Positions 9,144-18,316 of a stretch of 64,000 nt of DNA are shown here, one piece after another; position 1 is the stretch's first letter; each line of letters starts with the position of its first letter. The DNA comes from Gluconobacter sp. Dm-62 (lineage in GTDB: Bacteria > Pseudomonadota > Alphaproteobacteria > Acetobacterales > Acetobacteraceae). The translations under genes were made by a program, and so were the position numbers. The notes under the pieces were generated by a model. That model worked only from the letters and a program-made list of their open reading frames with translations. It ran no database searches and had not been told where the DNA came from. The DNA is taken from positions 186,001 through 250,000 of the forward strand of contig NZ_JAERLY010000001.1 of NCBI RefSeq assembly GCF_018256155.1, read 5' to 3'.

Positions 9144-10016
9144 TTATGACAGGATTGGGGCGAATGTAACATCATCAATATCTGAAATACCCGTCTCCGA
9201 AACCCTGACGCCACCATACGACTCTGTCTCGCACAGCATCCGGGCGGCAATTTCCGCCGTCACGAAAGTCGCGATCACCTCGGGCCGCTTGTCCCGCACC
9301 CCGAAATCCCCGATCGGACAGACGAGACGGTCGATCTGCTCCTGTGGAATGTCGATCTGGCGAAACGCGCTCTCGAATCGTTTGCGCTTCGTGCGGGACC
9401 CGATCATTCCAACATAGCGCAGGTCACCGCGCTCCAGCGCTGCTCCCGTGATGAGCGCATCCAGCGTATGGCTCTGGGTCAGCACCAGCACGCCCGATCC
9501 GGCAGGTGCCCCATTCAGAAGACCTTCCCAGCGTTCCGTGACATGCGCCTCCACCCCGGACGGCACGATGCCGAACTCTTCTTCGCGCGCATCCACCCAG
9601 ACCACCTGCAGCGGCAGAAGCGCCAGCGAGCGCGCCAACGCTCTCCCGACATGCCCCGCACCAAACAGCAGCAGTTGCGGCAGCTTCTCCCGTTCAGCAA
9701 GGATTTCCGCCTCAAGAGCCCCGGCATCTTCCACACACTCGATACGAACCGTCACGGCCCCGCCGCAGCACTGGTTGATGGCCGGACCCAGCGGAATATG
9801 GCGCTCGACCGGCTCTCCGCCCGACGCCAGAAGCGCCCGCCCCTCCGCCATGCAGTCCCATTCCAGCCGACCGCCGCCAATCGTGCCGGTCTGTTCGGTC
9901 CGGGTCAGGAGCATGAACGCGCCTTCTTCCCGAGGTGTGGAGCCCCGGGCGCGGATGACGGTCAGGCGCACCATGGCCTGCCCTTCCCGCCGCCAGCGCA
10001 GAACATCCGCCAGCAT
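9144..10016 (-). CDS. xdhC: Xanthine dehydrogenase accessory protein XdhC
   Basis: Chaperone that binds molybdenum cofactor, promotes its sulfuration and hands it to XdhB. The 290 residues show the XdhC N-terminal signature (GSTPREEGAFM near residue 25, TIGGGRLEW near 46), the CCGGAV segment near 84, and a Rossmann-like half starting LLLFGAGHVGRAL (about 115). The ATG at 10016 lies 2 bp after the xdhB stop, so it is the third gene of the xdhABC operon. No downstream gene follows closely on this strand. Confidence 0.94.
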   Translation of the reverse strand: MLADVLRWRREGQAMVRLTVIRARGSTPREEGAFMLLTRTEQTGTIGGGRLEWDCMAEGRALLASGGEPVERHIPLGPAINQCCGGAVTVRIECVEDAGALEAEILAEREKLPQLLLFGAGHVGRALARSLALLPLQVVWVDAREEEFGIVPSGVEAHVTERWEGLLNGAPAGSGVLVLTQSHTLDALITGAALERGDLRYVGMIGSRTKRKRFESAFRQIDIPQEQIDRLVCPIGDFGVRDKRPEVIATFVTAEIAARMLCETESYGGVRVSETGISDIDDVTFAPILS

Positions 10017-10018
10017 GG

Positions 10019-12334
10019 TCAGCCAGCCCGATCCTGCACGGCCATGAGGGTTTTCAGAACCCGCTCGGGCGTGGCCGGTGCGTCAAGCTTCGGGCAGGTC
10101 CGGTAATCGTCCAAACTGGCGATCGCGTCCGAAATGGCCTGAAGGACCGCAACCCCATGCACGAAAGGCGGCTCTCCGACGGCCTTGGATCGGAAAATCG
10201 TCTCCTCCCGGTTCGGCGCGTTTTCCAGCAGTTCCACATTGAAAATCCGCGGCCGGTCGGAACAGGCCGGGATCTTGTAGGTGCTGGGCGCATGCGTCCG
10301 CAGACGTCCGGCTCCGTCCCAGACCAGTTCCTCCGTTGTCAGCCAGCCCGCGCCCTGCACGAACCCGCCTTCGATCTGCCCGACATCAATGTCCGGATTC
10401 AGGGACTGTCCGGCATCATGCAGGATATCCACGCGGTCGATGCTATGCTCGCCCGTCAGCAGATCGACCGACACTTCCGCACAAGCCGCGCCATAAGCGA
10501 AATAGAAGAAGGGTCGCCCGCGCCCGGTCTCGGGATTCCAAGAAATCTTCGGCGTTTTGTAAAACCCGTTCGAGGACAGCGAGACCCGCGCGAAATAGGC
10601 CTGCCAGGCGAGTTGCTGGAAGGTCATGACCTCCGCGCCGACATGCACGCCATCGGGCCGGAAATGGATGTCTTCGGCCGCCACGCCCCACTTCTCAGCG
10701 GCAAAGACGATCATCCTATTCTTGATCTTGCGCACCGCATCCAGCACCGCCATGCCGTTCAAATCCGCCCCCGAAGACGCCGCCGTGGCGGACGTGTTCG
10801 GCACCTTCCCGGTCGTCGTCGCCGTGATGCGGACGCGATCCGCCGTCAGGCCGAATTCGCGCAGGACGATCTGCACCATCTTGGTGTGCAGCCCCTGCCC
10901 CATTTCCGTCCCGCCGTGGTTCACCTGAACCGAGCCGTCCGTATAGACATGCACCAGCGCGCCGGCCTGATTGTAATGCGTGGCGGTAAAGGAAATGCCG
11001 AACTTCACCGGCGTCAGCGCAATGCCGCGACGGATGATGCGGCTGGTGCGGTTGAACGCCCGGATTTCGGCCTTGCGCGCCTGATAATCACAGCGCGCGA
11101 CCAGCTTTGTCAGGATCTCGGCCGTAATCGAGTCCTCGACTGTCATATGATACGGCGTAAGATTACGCGTCCCGGTTCCATAAACATTCCGCAGCCGGAC
11201 CGCCACAGGATCAAGTCCGGTCGCAAACGCGACTTCCTCGATCACCCGTTCCGCCGCGACAATGCCCTGCGGCCCGCCAAAACCGCGATAGGCGGTGTTG
11301 GACTGGGTATTGGTCCGCAAAGGCTCGGATTTCAGACGCACATCGGGATAGAAATAGGCATTGTCGGCGTGAAACAGCGCCCGGTCCGTCACCGGCCCGG
11401 ACAGATCCGCCGCCCAGCCACACCGCGCGGCCAGAACCATATCCACGGCCAGAATATCGCCCTCATCGGTGAAGCCGACGTCATAGTCGATCAGAAAATC
11501 ATGCCGCTTTCCGGTTGCCATCATGTCGTCATCGCGGTCCAGACGCGCCTTGACCGCCTGCCCCGTCTGGTTAGCGGCAATAGCGGCCAGACAAGCCCAG
11601 GCATTGGCCTGTGTCTCCTTGCCACCGAACGCGCCTCCCATGCGCCGCACTTCCGTCGTGACCAGATGATGAGGACGCCCCAACACGGCCGCGACCAGAT
11701 GCTGCGTCTCGGACGGATGCTGCGTGGACGACCAGACGCGCATTTCCCCGGCTTCTCCCGGCTGGGCAAGCGCCGCCTGCCCTTCCAGATAGAAATGCTC
11801 CTGCCCGCCAATCTCGATCTGCCCCGACAGGCGGCGCGGCGCGGCTTTCAGGCCACGTTCCACATCCCCGCGCTGCATGGTCAGGGAGCGCCAGACCATC
11901 GGGCTGCCATTCTCGCGCGCCTGCGCGATGTTCAGGATCGCGGGCTTCTCCTCATATTCAATCTTCGCCAGCCGCACGGCCTGACGCGCCGCCTGACGCG
12001 ATGTCGCCACCACGGCAAACATCGTCTGCCCCCAGAAATGGACATGATCCGTCGCCAGAAGCGGCTCGTCTTCCCGATGAACCGGGCTGATCTGGTTCTC
12101 GCCCGGCACATCTGCCGCCGTTAGCACGCACACGACGCCCGGCGCGGCGCGCACGGCGTCCAGATCCATCGACACGATCCGCGCATGGGCCTTCGTGCTC
12201 AGCCCCGGCACGAGATGGAGCGTCCCGCGTGGCTCAGGCAGATCATCAATATACGCCGCCTGCCCCGTCACATGCAGCAATGCGCTTTCATGCTTCATGC
12301 TGGTCGAAGCAGCACCCGGCGCGAGATCAGACAT
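10019..12334 (-). CDS. xdhB: Xanthine dehydrogenase, molybdopterin-binding subunit XdhB
   Basis: Large subunit that hydroxylates hypoxanthine and xanthine to urate in the cytoplasm. Starting at the ATG at 12334 (GGGAGGG about 8 bases upstream) it has 771 residues. Cofactor and active-site motifs are intact: GGQEHFYLEGQ with the Moco Gln near residue 180, RRMGGAFGGKE near 235, AYRGFGGPQG with the substrate-binding Arg near 350, and the catalytic Glu in VGEPPFVHG near 725. A longer reading to 12391 has a basic, non-conserved N-terminus and is rejected. The start lies inside the end of xdhA (8-bp overlap). It has the separate-subunit XdhA/XdhB architecture, unlike the single-chain eukaryotic enzyme. 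Confidence 0.96.
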   Translation of the reverse strand: MSDLAPGAASTSMKHESALLHVTGQAAYIDDLPEPRGTLHLVPGLSTKAHARIVSMDLDAVRAAPGVVCVLTAADVPGENQISPVHREDEPLLATDHVHFWGQTMFAVVATSRQAARQAVRLAKIEYEEKPAILNIAQARENGSPMVWRSLTMQRGDVERGLKAAPRRLSGQIEIGGQEHFYLEGQAALAQPGEAGEMRVWSSTQHPSETQHLVAAVLGRPHHLVTTEVRRMGGAFGGKETQANAWACLAAIAANQTGQAVKARLDRDDDMMATGKRHDFLIDYDVGFTDEGDILAVDMVLAARCGWAADLSGPVTDRALFHADNAYFYPDVRLKSEPLRTNTQSNTAYRGFGGPQGIVAAERVIEEVAFATGLDPVAVRLRNVYGTGTRNLTPYHMTVEDSITAEILTKLVARCDYQARKAEIRAFNRTSRIIRRGIALTPVKFGISFTATHYNQAGALVHVYTDGSVQVNHGGTEMGQGLHTKMVQIVLREFGLTADRVRITATTTGKVPNTSATAASSGADLNGMAVLDAVRKIKNRMIVFAAEKWGVAAEDIHFRPDGVHVGAEVMTFQQLAWQAYFARVSLSSNGFYKTPKISWNPETGRGRPFFYFAYGAACAEVSVDLLTGEHSIDRVDILHDAGQSLNPDIDVGQIEGGFVQGAGWLTTEELVWDGAGRLRTHAPSTYKIPACSDRPRIFNVELLENAPNREETIFRSKAVGEPPFVHGVAVLQAISDAIASLDDYRTCPKLDAPATPERVLKTLMAVQDRAG

Positions 12335-13787
12335 GCGCCAGCCCTCCCGTCCGGGCGAGACGCGCCTGCGCACCGCCCGTCGTTTCTTCAAAAAACCGCG
12401 TCAGCAGATTGGCGGCCACGGTCTGCCGGTACCAAGCACTCGCCCGCATATCGGTCAGCGGGGCGAAATCTTCCAGGATCGCCGCCCGCGCAACTTCCAG
12501 CGCGTCCTGATCCCAGACGCGCCCGAGCAACGCCGCTTCCGCACCCGATGCCCGCTTCGGCGTGGCTGCCATACCGCCATAGGCCAGCCGAACCGCAGTG
12601 ATCCGCCCCTGACCGTCCGTCTCGATCATGAAAGCGCCCAGAACGGCGGAAATGTCCTGATCAAAGCGCTTGGAAATCTTGTAGGCGCGGAACTGCCCAC
12701 CCCGCGAGGGAGCAGGAATGCTCAGGGCCTCCACGAACTCGCCGGGCTGCCGGTCCTGCTTTCCGTAAGCGATGAAATAGTCTTCCAGCGCGATGGACCG
12801 ACGCTCCGCCCCGCGCCGCAGATGCAGCGTCGCACTGGCCGCAATGAACATCGGCGGCCCGTCCCCGATCGGGGAGCCATTCGCGATATTCCCACACACC
12901 GTCGCACTGTTCCGTACCTGCGTGGAGCCCAGACGACGGATCATTTCCCCTGCATCCGGCAGCAGTTCCGCAATGGCCATGCGCGCGTCCTGATACGTCA
13001 CCGCAGCGCCAATCCGCAGCCCCTCGGGCGTTCTGGTCAGACCGCGCAGTTCCGGAACCCGCCCGATCGGCACGACATGCTTCAGGCGACGCATCCCCTT
13101 CGTCACCCACAGCCCCACATCCGTGGCCCCTGCAACAATCGTCGCCTCCGGATCGGCCATCAGGATCTCCGCCAGATCATCCGCAGACGCCGGAATGCTG
13201 AGCGTGCCCTCCGGCCCCTCAAGCCGCACGCTCTCGCCGTCCTGCAACGCCGTCAGACGGTCGGAAATCGCCTCTACCTGCGCATCAAAACGGTCCGGCC
13301 CCGCCGCCAGCGCCTGTTTCATGGCACGCACGATCGGAGCGTATCCGGTGCAGCGGCACAAATTGCCGGCCAGTGCGTCATCAATGGCCTGATCGTCCGC
13401 CTTGGCCCCTTCAGTCTTTCGATAAACCGCCATCGACATGACGAAACCCGGCGTGCAGAACCCGCACTGCGAGCCATGCTGCTCGACCATGGCCGTCTGC
13501 ACGGGATGCGGCGCATCGGCCGTTCCCAAGTCTTCGATCGTAAAGACCTGTGCACCGTCCAGCATGCTGACGAACTGAATGCAGGCATTGACCGCCCGCC
13601 AGTTCAACCGCCCGTCCTCAAGCCGGACGACCAGCACCGTGCACGCCCCGCAATCGCCTTCATTGCAGCCTTCCTTGGTGCCGGTCCGGCCACGGTCACG
13701 CAGCCAGTCCAGCAGGGTCAGCGTCGGGGACAGATCCCTGAGCGTGCAGAGGTCTTCCCCCAGATAAAAACGGATATTCTGGCGCAT
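12327..13787 (-). CDS. xdhA: Xanthine dehydrogenase, FeS/FAD subunit XdhA
   Basis: Small subunit that passes electrons from the Mo site through two [2Fe-2S] clusters to FAD and NAD. The 486 residues begin at the ATG at 13787 (MRQNIRFYLG). Cluster ligands are visible: Cys41, Cys46, Cys49 and Cys69 for the plant-type ferredoxin cluster; Cys108, Cys111, Cys144 and Cys146 (QCGFC and LCRC) for the helical one. The FAD domain follows from about residue 190, with VAGATDVGLW and a GGNIANGSP-like CGNIANGSPIGD near 310. It is first of xdhABC. The 67 bp to the ABC gene upstream on the same strand leaves co-transcription possible. Confidence 0.96.
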   Translation of the reverse strand: MRQNIRFYLGEDLCTLRDLSPTLTLLDWLRDRGRTGTKEGCNEGDCGACTVLVVRLEDGRLNWRAVNACIQFVSMLDGAQVFTIEDLGTADAPHPVQTAMVEQHGSQCGFCTPGFVMSMAVYRKTEGAKADDQAIDDALAGNLCRCTGYAPIVRAMKQALAAGPDRFDAQVEAISDRLTALQDGESVRLEGPEGTLSIPASADDLAEILMADPEATIVAGATDVGLWVTKGMRRLKHVVPIGRVPELRGLTRTPEGLRIGAAVTYQDARMAIAELLPDAGEMIRRLGSTQVRNSATVCGNIANGSPIGDGPPMFIAASATLHLRRGAERRSIALEDYFIAYGKQDRQPGEFVEALSIPAPSRGGQFRAYKISKRFDQDISAVLGAFMIETDGQGRITAVRLAYGGMAATPKRASGAEAALLGRVWDQDALEVARAAILEDFAPLTDMRASAWYRQTVAANLLTRFFEETTGGAQARLARTGGLAHV

Positions 13788-13890
13788 CGGGCGGGATCTC
13801 AGGCAAAAATACGAGGGGGCGTGCAGACTTCTGTGCCCCACGGCAGGCGTTGCCGTCTATATCCAAGATCGGAACAAACCGTTGCCTTTT

Positions 13891-14823
13891 TTAGAGCAGC
13901 GGATAATGGCAGGCGACCGTGCGCCCTTCCCCGACCCTGTTGAGTTCCGGCCGCTCCTGCGAGCATCGCGGCTGGGCCAGCGGACAGCGCGTATGAAACG
14001 CACAGCCCTGCGGCGGATTGATCGGGCTTGGCACATCGCCTTTGAGCGGCGGCGGCAAGGGCCGGTCCGGACGGGGCACCGCATTCAATAGTGCCCGCGT
14101 ATAAGGATGGGCCGGGGCTTGCAGAACCGCCAGCACGTCCCCTTCCTCCACGATGCGTCCCAGATACATGACGGCAATCCGGTCCGCCATCTGCCGCACG
14201 ACCGCCAGGTCATGGGAGATGAACACGCACGCCACGCCCAGCGAATTGCGCAGATCCCGCAACAGATTCACGATCTGCGCCTGCACGGACACATCGAGCG
14301 CCGATGTCGGCTCATCCGCGACCAGAAGGTCCGGCCCCAGCATCAACGCGCGGGCAATGTTCAGACGCTGCCGCTGCCCACCCGAAAACTCATGCGGATA
14401 CCGGGACAGAACGGACGACGACAGGCCAACCTGCTCCAGCAGCACCCCGATCCGCTCCACAATGCCGGCCCGTCCATGGATCCGCATTGGCTCCGCCAGC
14501 GTGTCACCAATGGTCCGGCGCGGATTGAACGTCGAAGACGAGTCCTGAAATACCATCTGCATCCGGGGCCGCCAGCGCCTTAACGCCCGATCCGACAGTC
14601 CGGAAATCCGCTCCCCTTCAAAGAACACCTCTCCCGAACTCGGCGCCCCCAGCCCGATCAGCGTCCGCCCCAACGTGGACTTGCCACAACCGGACTCCCC
14701 GACCAGCGCAAGCGCCTCCCCGCGATGCACGGCCAGCGACACATCGCTCACGGCGCGCAGGGTCTCCCCGTGTGACAGACGGTAGTATTTGCTGAGGTTT
14801 TTCGCTTCAAGAAGAATGGTCAT
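13891..14823 (-). CDS. Oligopeptide/dipeptide-type ABC transporter ATPase (DppF/OppF-like)
   Basis: Second ATPase of a peptide/nickel-type (Dpp/Opp) importer. The 310 residues have Walker A GESGCGKST (about 41-49), Q-loop VFQDSSSTFNPR, signature SGGQRQR (about 148), Walker [13 protein letters not shown], and the family-specific C-terminal extension with conserved cysteines (CAFHTRCPLAQPRC) that marks OppD/OppF proteins. The start overlaps the stop of the upstream ATPase gene by 4 bp (ATGA). Substrate cannot be read from the ATPase; the neighbouring xdh genes raise the possibility of a purine-related or other small substrate, but that is only context. Confidence 0.9.
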   Translation of the reverse strand: MTILLEAKNLSKYYRLSHGETLRAVSDVSLAVHRGEALALVGESGCGKSTLGRTLIGLGAPSSGEVFFEGERISGLSDRALRRWRPRMQMVFQDSSSTFNPRRTIGDTLAEPMRIHGRAGIVERIGVLLEQVGLSSSVLSRYPHEFSGGQRQRLNIARALMLGPDLLVADEPTSALDVSVQAQIVNLLRDLRNSLGVACVFISHDLAVVRQMADRIAVMYLGRIVEEGDVLAVLQAPAHPYTRALLNAVPRPDRPLPPPLKGDVPSPINPPQGCAFHTRCPLAQPRCSQERPELNRVGEGRTVACHYPLL

Positions 14824-15773
14824 GCGTCGTACAGCACGCAGGCCACGCGCCGCCCTTCTTCCGGGTCCCGCAACGCAGGACGCACGGCACAGTCCGGTCG
14901 CACAAAGCGGCAGCGCGGCGCGAAAACACAGCCTTCCGGCCGGGCATCCGGAGCCGGCGGACGTCCCGGAATGGTTGGCAGCGCCTCCGGCCTCGGGCCA
15001 TCCAGCGGCGGGATCGCTTCCAGCAGGGCCTGCGTATAGGGATGCAGCGGCCGCGCCATAACCGCCGCAACCGGCCCCTGCTCCACCACCAATCCCGAAT
15101 AGACGACCGCCACATGCGTGCAGGTCTGCGCTACGACGCCCATGTCATGCGTAATCAGCATCACGCCCGCCCCACTGTCGCGGATTTCGCACAGAAGCGT
15201 CAGGATCTGCGCTTGCACTGTCACATCGAGCGCCGTGGTCGGCTCATCAGCGATCAGAAGCGCAGGACCACAGGACAGCGCCATCGCAATCATGGCGCGC
15301 TGGCGCAGACCGCCGGAAAGCTGATGCGGATAGCGTTTCGCCGCCGCTTCCGGATCGGGAACACCCATCCGCCCCAGCAGAATCACGGTCCGCGCGCGCG
15401 CCTCGCGGCGACTGATGGACTCATGCAGACGGATCTGTTCATCGATCTGCGCGCCGATGGAGCGGACCGGCAGGAACGCCGTCATCGGGTCCTGAAAGAT
15501 CATGGCCATACCCGCACCACGCAGACGCCGCCACTCCCGATCCTTCATCTCCAGCAGTTCGCGGCCCTCAAAACGGATGGAGCCCGAAGCCTTCAACCCC
15601 GGCAGCAGTCCCATGACGCTCATGGCGGTCAGGCTCTTTCCTGATCCGGACTCTCCCACCACGCCCAGCGCGTCCCCGCGCCGCACGTTCAGGGAGACGT
15701 CTTCCAGCAGCGCTGTTCCGTTCGGCAGTTCCAGATGCAGGTGATGCAGCGTCAGAAGCACTTCAGCGTCCAT
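14820..15773 (-). CDS. Oligopeptide/dipeptide-type ABC transporter ATPase (DppD/OppD-like)
   Basis: First ATPase of the importer. From the ATG at 15773 it is 317 residues: Walker A GESGSGKS (about 37-44), Q-loop [10 protein letters not shown], signature [12 protein letters not shown], Walker [13 protein letters not shown] and the OppD-type Cys-containing tail ([14 protein letters not shown]). The ATG lies 11 bp inside the upstream permease gene, so translation is coupled. An alternative upstream start would add residues encoded within the permease frame and lacks any family similarity. Confidence 0.9.
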   Translation of the reverse strand: MDAEVLLTLHHLHLELPNGTALLEDVSLNVRRGDALGVVGESGSGKSLTAMSVMGLLPGLKASGSIRFEGRELLEMKDREWRRLRGAGMAMIFQDPMTAFLPVRSIGAQIDEQIRLHESISRREARARTVILLGRMGVPDPEAAAKRYPHQLSGGLRQRAMIAMALSCGPALLIADEPTTALDVTVQAQILTLLCEIRDSGAGVMLITHDMGVVAQTCTHVAVVYSGLVVEQGPVAAVMARPLHPYTQALLEAIPPLDGPRPEALPTIPGRPPAPDARPEGCVFAPRCRFVRPDCAVRPALRDPEEGRRVACVLYDA

Positions 15774-16746
15774 GCCGTCCCTCCCTGATCCGCGGGTCCA
15801 GCAGGGCATACAGCCCGTCCACCAGCGCATTGGCGATGACGACGAAAACGGCGGCATACATGACCGTCGCCATGATAAGAGGCAGATCGAGCGTCGCCAG
15901 CGCCTGATAGGTCAGCCGTCCTACGCCCGGCATGGCGAACACGACTTCCGTCAGAAGCGCACCGCCTCCCAGAAGCTGCGCGAAATCCAGCCCAAACAGT
16001 GACACATAACTCAGCCAGGACAACCGCAGACCATGCCACAGCCACACCCGCACCGGCCCCGCCCCCTTGGCGCGCGCCGTCCGGATAGAATCCTCGCCCA
16101 TCGCCGTCAGCAGTTCGGAACGCAGAACCCGCGCATACAGACCAATAAAACATACGGCCAGCGTCAGAGACGGCAGGAACAGCGCCTTCGCCCAGCCCCA
16201 AGGGCTCTGCGAAAACGGCACATATCCCAGCGGCGGCACCCAGCGGAACAGGAACGTGTCATGCCAGCGGCTCTGCGTGACAAGATTGACGACCTCGCCA
16301 AGCCAGAACACCGGCATGGACAGGCCGATCAGCCCCAGAACCATCAACAACCGGTCCACCCAGCTGTCGCGCAGCACAACCGCAGCAATCCCGAACACCA
16401 GCGATCCGCTGACCCAGAAAAACGCCGCCCACAGCACAAGCGAGAGCGTCACCGGGGCCGCCTGCAACACTTCCGGCACAACACGCTGCCCGTGATTGAC
16501 GAAAGACGTCAGGTCCCGGGTGACGAACAGCTTTTCCATCATCTTCACGTACTGCACGGGCAGCGGCTGATCGAACCCGTATTCCGCGCGGATCCGTTCC
16601 ACAACCTGCGGACTGGCCCCACGACCTGCAATCCGCGCCGTCGGATCTGCCCCCGGTGTCGCAAAGAAAATCCCGAAAACGAGGACGGAAATCCCGAAAA
16701 TGACCAGCAGCATCTGCCCGGTCCGGGAAGCAAGGCTACGGATCAT
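15763..16746 (-). CDS. Dpp/Opp-type ABC permease (DppB-like)
   Basis: Inner-membrane permease of 327 residues. It begins with the N-terminal helix and the DppB periplasmic pattern (a long loop with ARIAGRGASPQVVERIRAEY), followed by five more hydrophobic segments, and ends in a cytoplasmic coupling segment near SIRTARAKGAG (about residue 225). Its start codon overlaps the stop of the DppC-like gene by 1 base (TGATG on the minus strand). Confidence 0.9.
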   Translation of the reverse strand: MIRSLASRTGQMLLVIFGISVLVFGIFFATPGADPTARIAGRGASPQVVERIRAEYGFDQPLPVQYVKMMEKLFVTRDLTSFVNHGQRVVPEVLQAAPVTLSLVLWAAFFWVSGSLVFGIAAVVLRDSWVDRLLMVLGLIGLSMPVFWLGEVVNLVTQSRWHDTFLFRWVPPLGYVPFSQSPWGWAKALFLPSLTLAVCFIGLYARVLRSELLTAMGEDSIRTARAKGAGPVRVWLWHGLRLSWLSYVSLFGLDFAQLLGGGALLTEVVFAMPGVGRLTYQALATLDLPLIMATVMYAAVFVVIANALVDGLYALLDPRIREGRHGR

Positions 16747-17714
16747 CAGGCCCCGCCTTTCGGATCGAGCTGATCACGCAGCGCATTGCCCAGAACATTC
16801 AGCGCCAGAACGGTCAGCACAATCGCAACGCCCGGAGCAATCGCCACCACGGGGCGCGTATAGAGCAGCCCTTCGCCGTCCTGAATGATCGTCCCCCATG
16901 ACGCCGCCGGTGCCTGCACGCCAAGCGACAGGAACGACAGCGCGGATTCCGCCAACATGCACAGCGCCATCACCAGCGGCGCGAGCACGGCCATGGTCGG
17001 CGTAAGCCCCGGCAGGATTTCCCGCCACAGAATGCGAAAATCCGTCGCCCCCATGCCGCGCGCTGCCATCACGAACCCCGCCTGCGACAGGCTCAGCGCC
17101 CGCGCCCGAAAAGGCCGGGCGGCATAGGGCACATAGACCAGCGCAATAATCCCGATCGGAATCAGCAGATTATCCGCCCCGATGGTGACAAAACCAAGCT
17201 GGATGCCGTGCCCCACCGTGACGACAGACAACGAAATCGCAAACAGATAGACCGGGATCGCCCAGAGCATGTCGAGAATGCGCGACAGGATCAGGTCGAT
17301 CCACCCCCCGAAATATCCAGCGCAGATTCCGATGCAGGCTGCAAGACACAGACAGAGCGTGGCCGACGACGCCGCGATCAAAAGCGAATTGCGACCACCA
17401 TACAGAACCCGCGCCGCCACATCCCGCCCCTGCGAATCTGCTCCAAGCGCATACGGCCCCGGTTTCCAGTCCGGTGCAATCGGACTGAGGCCCAGATGAA
17501 GCGGATTGTCGTTAGGCTGCATGAGATCGACGTGCTGGCCATTACGGATCGTCGTCCCCGCGATATCGGACGAGAACGGATCTATGCCATTAAGCGCAGC
17601 ATAAAGCGGAGCAGACAGGCAGGCGAAGATGATGGAAAGAAGAAGCAGGGCCGCAAAAGCGCCATCCCGACGCGTCAGAACTGCGCGGGCAATCCGCCGA
17701 TAACTTCCTTCCAC
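16746..17714 (-). CDS. Dpp/Opp-type ABC permease (DppC-like)
   Basis: Second inner-membrane permease, 322 residues, with DppC features: one N-terminal helix (FAALLLLSIIFACL), a periplasmic loop containing the LGADSQGRDVAARVLYGGRNSL pattern that precedes the permease core, and the EAA-type coupling loop around VMAARGMGATDFRILWREILP (about 222). It is the first gene of the four-gene transporter set. No solute-binding protein gene lies upstream or downstream, which is unusual for this class: either the binding protein is encoded elsewhere or the set uses a shared one. Confidence 0.9.
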   Translation of the reverse strand: MEGSYRRIARAVLTRRDGAFAALLLLSIIFACLSAPLYAALNGIDPFSSDIAGTTIRNGQHVDLMQPNDNPLHLGLSPIAPDWKPGPYALGADSQGRDVAARVLYGGRNSLLIAASSATLCLCLAACIGICAGYFGGWIDLILSRILDMLWAIPVYLFAISLSVVTVGHGIQLGFVTIGADNLLIPIGIIALVYVPYAARPFRARALSLSQAGFVMAARGMGATDFRILWREILPGLTPTMAVLAPLVMALCMLAESALSFLSLGVQAPAASWGTIIQDGEGLLYTRPVVAIAPGVAIVLTVLALNVLGNALRDQLDPKGGA

Positions 17715-17796
17715 GCCTGCTCCAATCCGTTCCGGTTCGTGATCTTTTTTCGTTCTACAGCACGAACGCGTCCGGACAGAAGAGGGTCTTCGTCAA

Positions 17797-17994
17797 TCAG
17801 ACGATTTGATGGACCGGTTTGCGCACATGCTGGCGAATACGCCGCTGAAGCGCGACCAGGTCGGGAAGGAGTTCATTATGGAGCGCACGCACGCTGTCAT
17901 GTGCAGCGTAGAAGCGCCTTGTGCCACTCGTGCTGACCAGAATAGCCGCGCCGAGAAAGACACCGTTAATTTCGATAATGGTTGAACCAAGCAT
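17797..17994 (-). CDS. Small membrane-associated protein, unknown function
   Basis: A 65-residue reading frame that opens with a hydrophobic segment (IIEINGVFLGAAILV) followed by an amphipathic, basic part (LHNELLPDLVALQRRIRQHV). CAAGGTC lies about 9 bases before the ATG. A second frame of the same length overlaps it almost completely (17793-17990) but has a less protein-like composition. I recognise no family. It lies 82 bp upstream of the permease operon on the same strand, downstream of a run of three hairpins. Confidence 0.5.
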   Translation of the reverse strand: MLGSTIIEINGVFLGAAILVSTSGTRRFYAAHDSVRALHNELLPDLVALQRRIRQHVRKPVHQIV

Positions 17995-18016
17995 GATGCC
18001 GGACCTTGAAGAAAGA

Positions 18017-18098
18017 GCCCGACAGTCCAGTTGTCGGGCGTTATGACACGCCGGAGACGATTGTCTCCGGACCTGAAGCGGAGCAGCGTTTGCGCTGC
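18017..18098. repeat. Three consecutive perfect hairpins
   Basis: Three perfect inverted repeats follow one another within 82 bp: GCCCGACA/TGTCGGGC (18017-18024 and 18032-18039, 7-base loop), CCGGAGAC/GTCTCCGG (18051-18058 and 18063-18070, 4-base loop), GCAGCG/CGCTGC (18083-18088 and 18093-18098, 4-base loop). They lie between two small leftward reading frames; read leftward, the last pair listed comes first, 3 bases after the stop codon of the 49-codon frame. No T-run follows, so they are not classical terminators. They could stabilise or punctuate a small-gene transcript, or be part of a structured RNA. Confidence 0.7.
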
Positions 18099-18101
18099 GA
18101 G

Positions 18102-18251
18102 CTACACATTCGACACATCATTGACCGACTGGTCCCGTTGTTGTGGATGCCACTGGAGCAGATTGGATACGACATCCGACAAGGCGCCGTCAATATATAA
18201 CGTGCGACCATGATGCGATGTCGACAAACCGCGTTTATTGACGTTATTCAT
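18102..18251 (-). CDS. Possible 49-residue small protein, unknown function
   Basis: Reading leftward from the ATG at 18251 there is a 49-codon frame ending in TAG at 18102-18104. Its composition looks protein-like (TLYIDGALSDVVSNLLQWHP near residues 17-36) and it has a normal mix of charged and hydrophobic residues. I see no clear ribosome binding site. It diverges from cysK, whose start is 65 bp away, and is followed by the three hairpins and then the 65-residue gene, which could form a mini-operon. It resembles no family I know; the call rests on open frame and context only. Confidence 0.35.
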   Translation of the reverse strand: MNNVNKRGLSTSHHGRTLYIDGALSDVVSNLLQWHPQQRDQSVNDVSNV

Positions 18252-18316
18252 TCGTTGTAACGGAAATCATCATTTACCGTCTGCCCTTTCCCCCATTCCC
18301 CGTGTTAAGTGAGGCT

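Noticed and set aside
10157-12124. A 655-codon rightward frame antisense to xdhB
   Set aside because: Arg/His/Pro-rich with no family; xdhB on the other strand is intact with all motifs.
18006-18200. A 64-codon rightward frame between the small leftward genes
   Set aside because: Its codons run through all three perfect hairpins, and its start lies only 12 bases from the start of a divergent small gene; the structure explains the sequence better.
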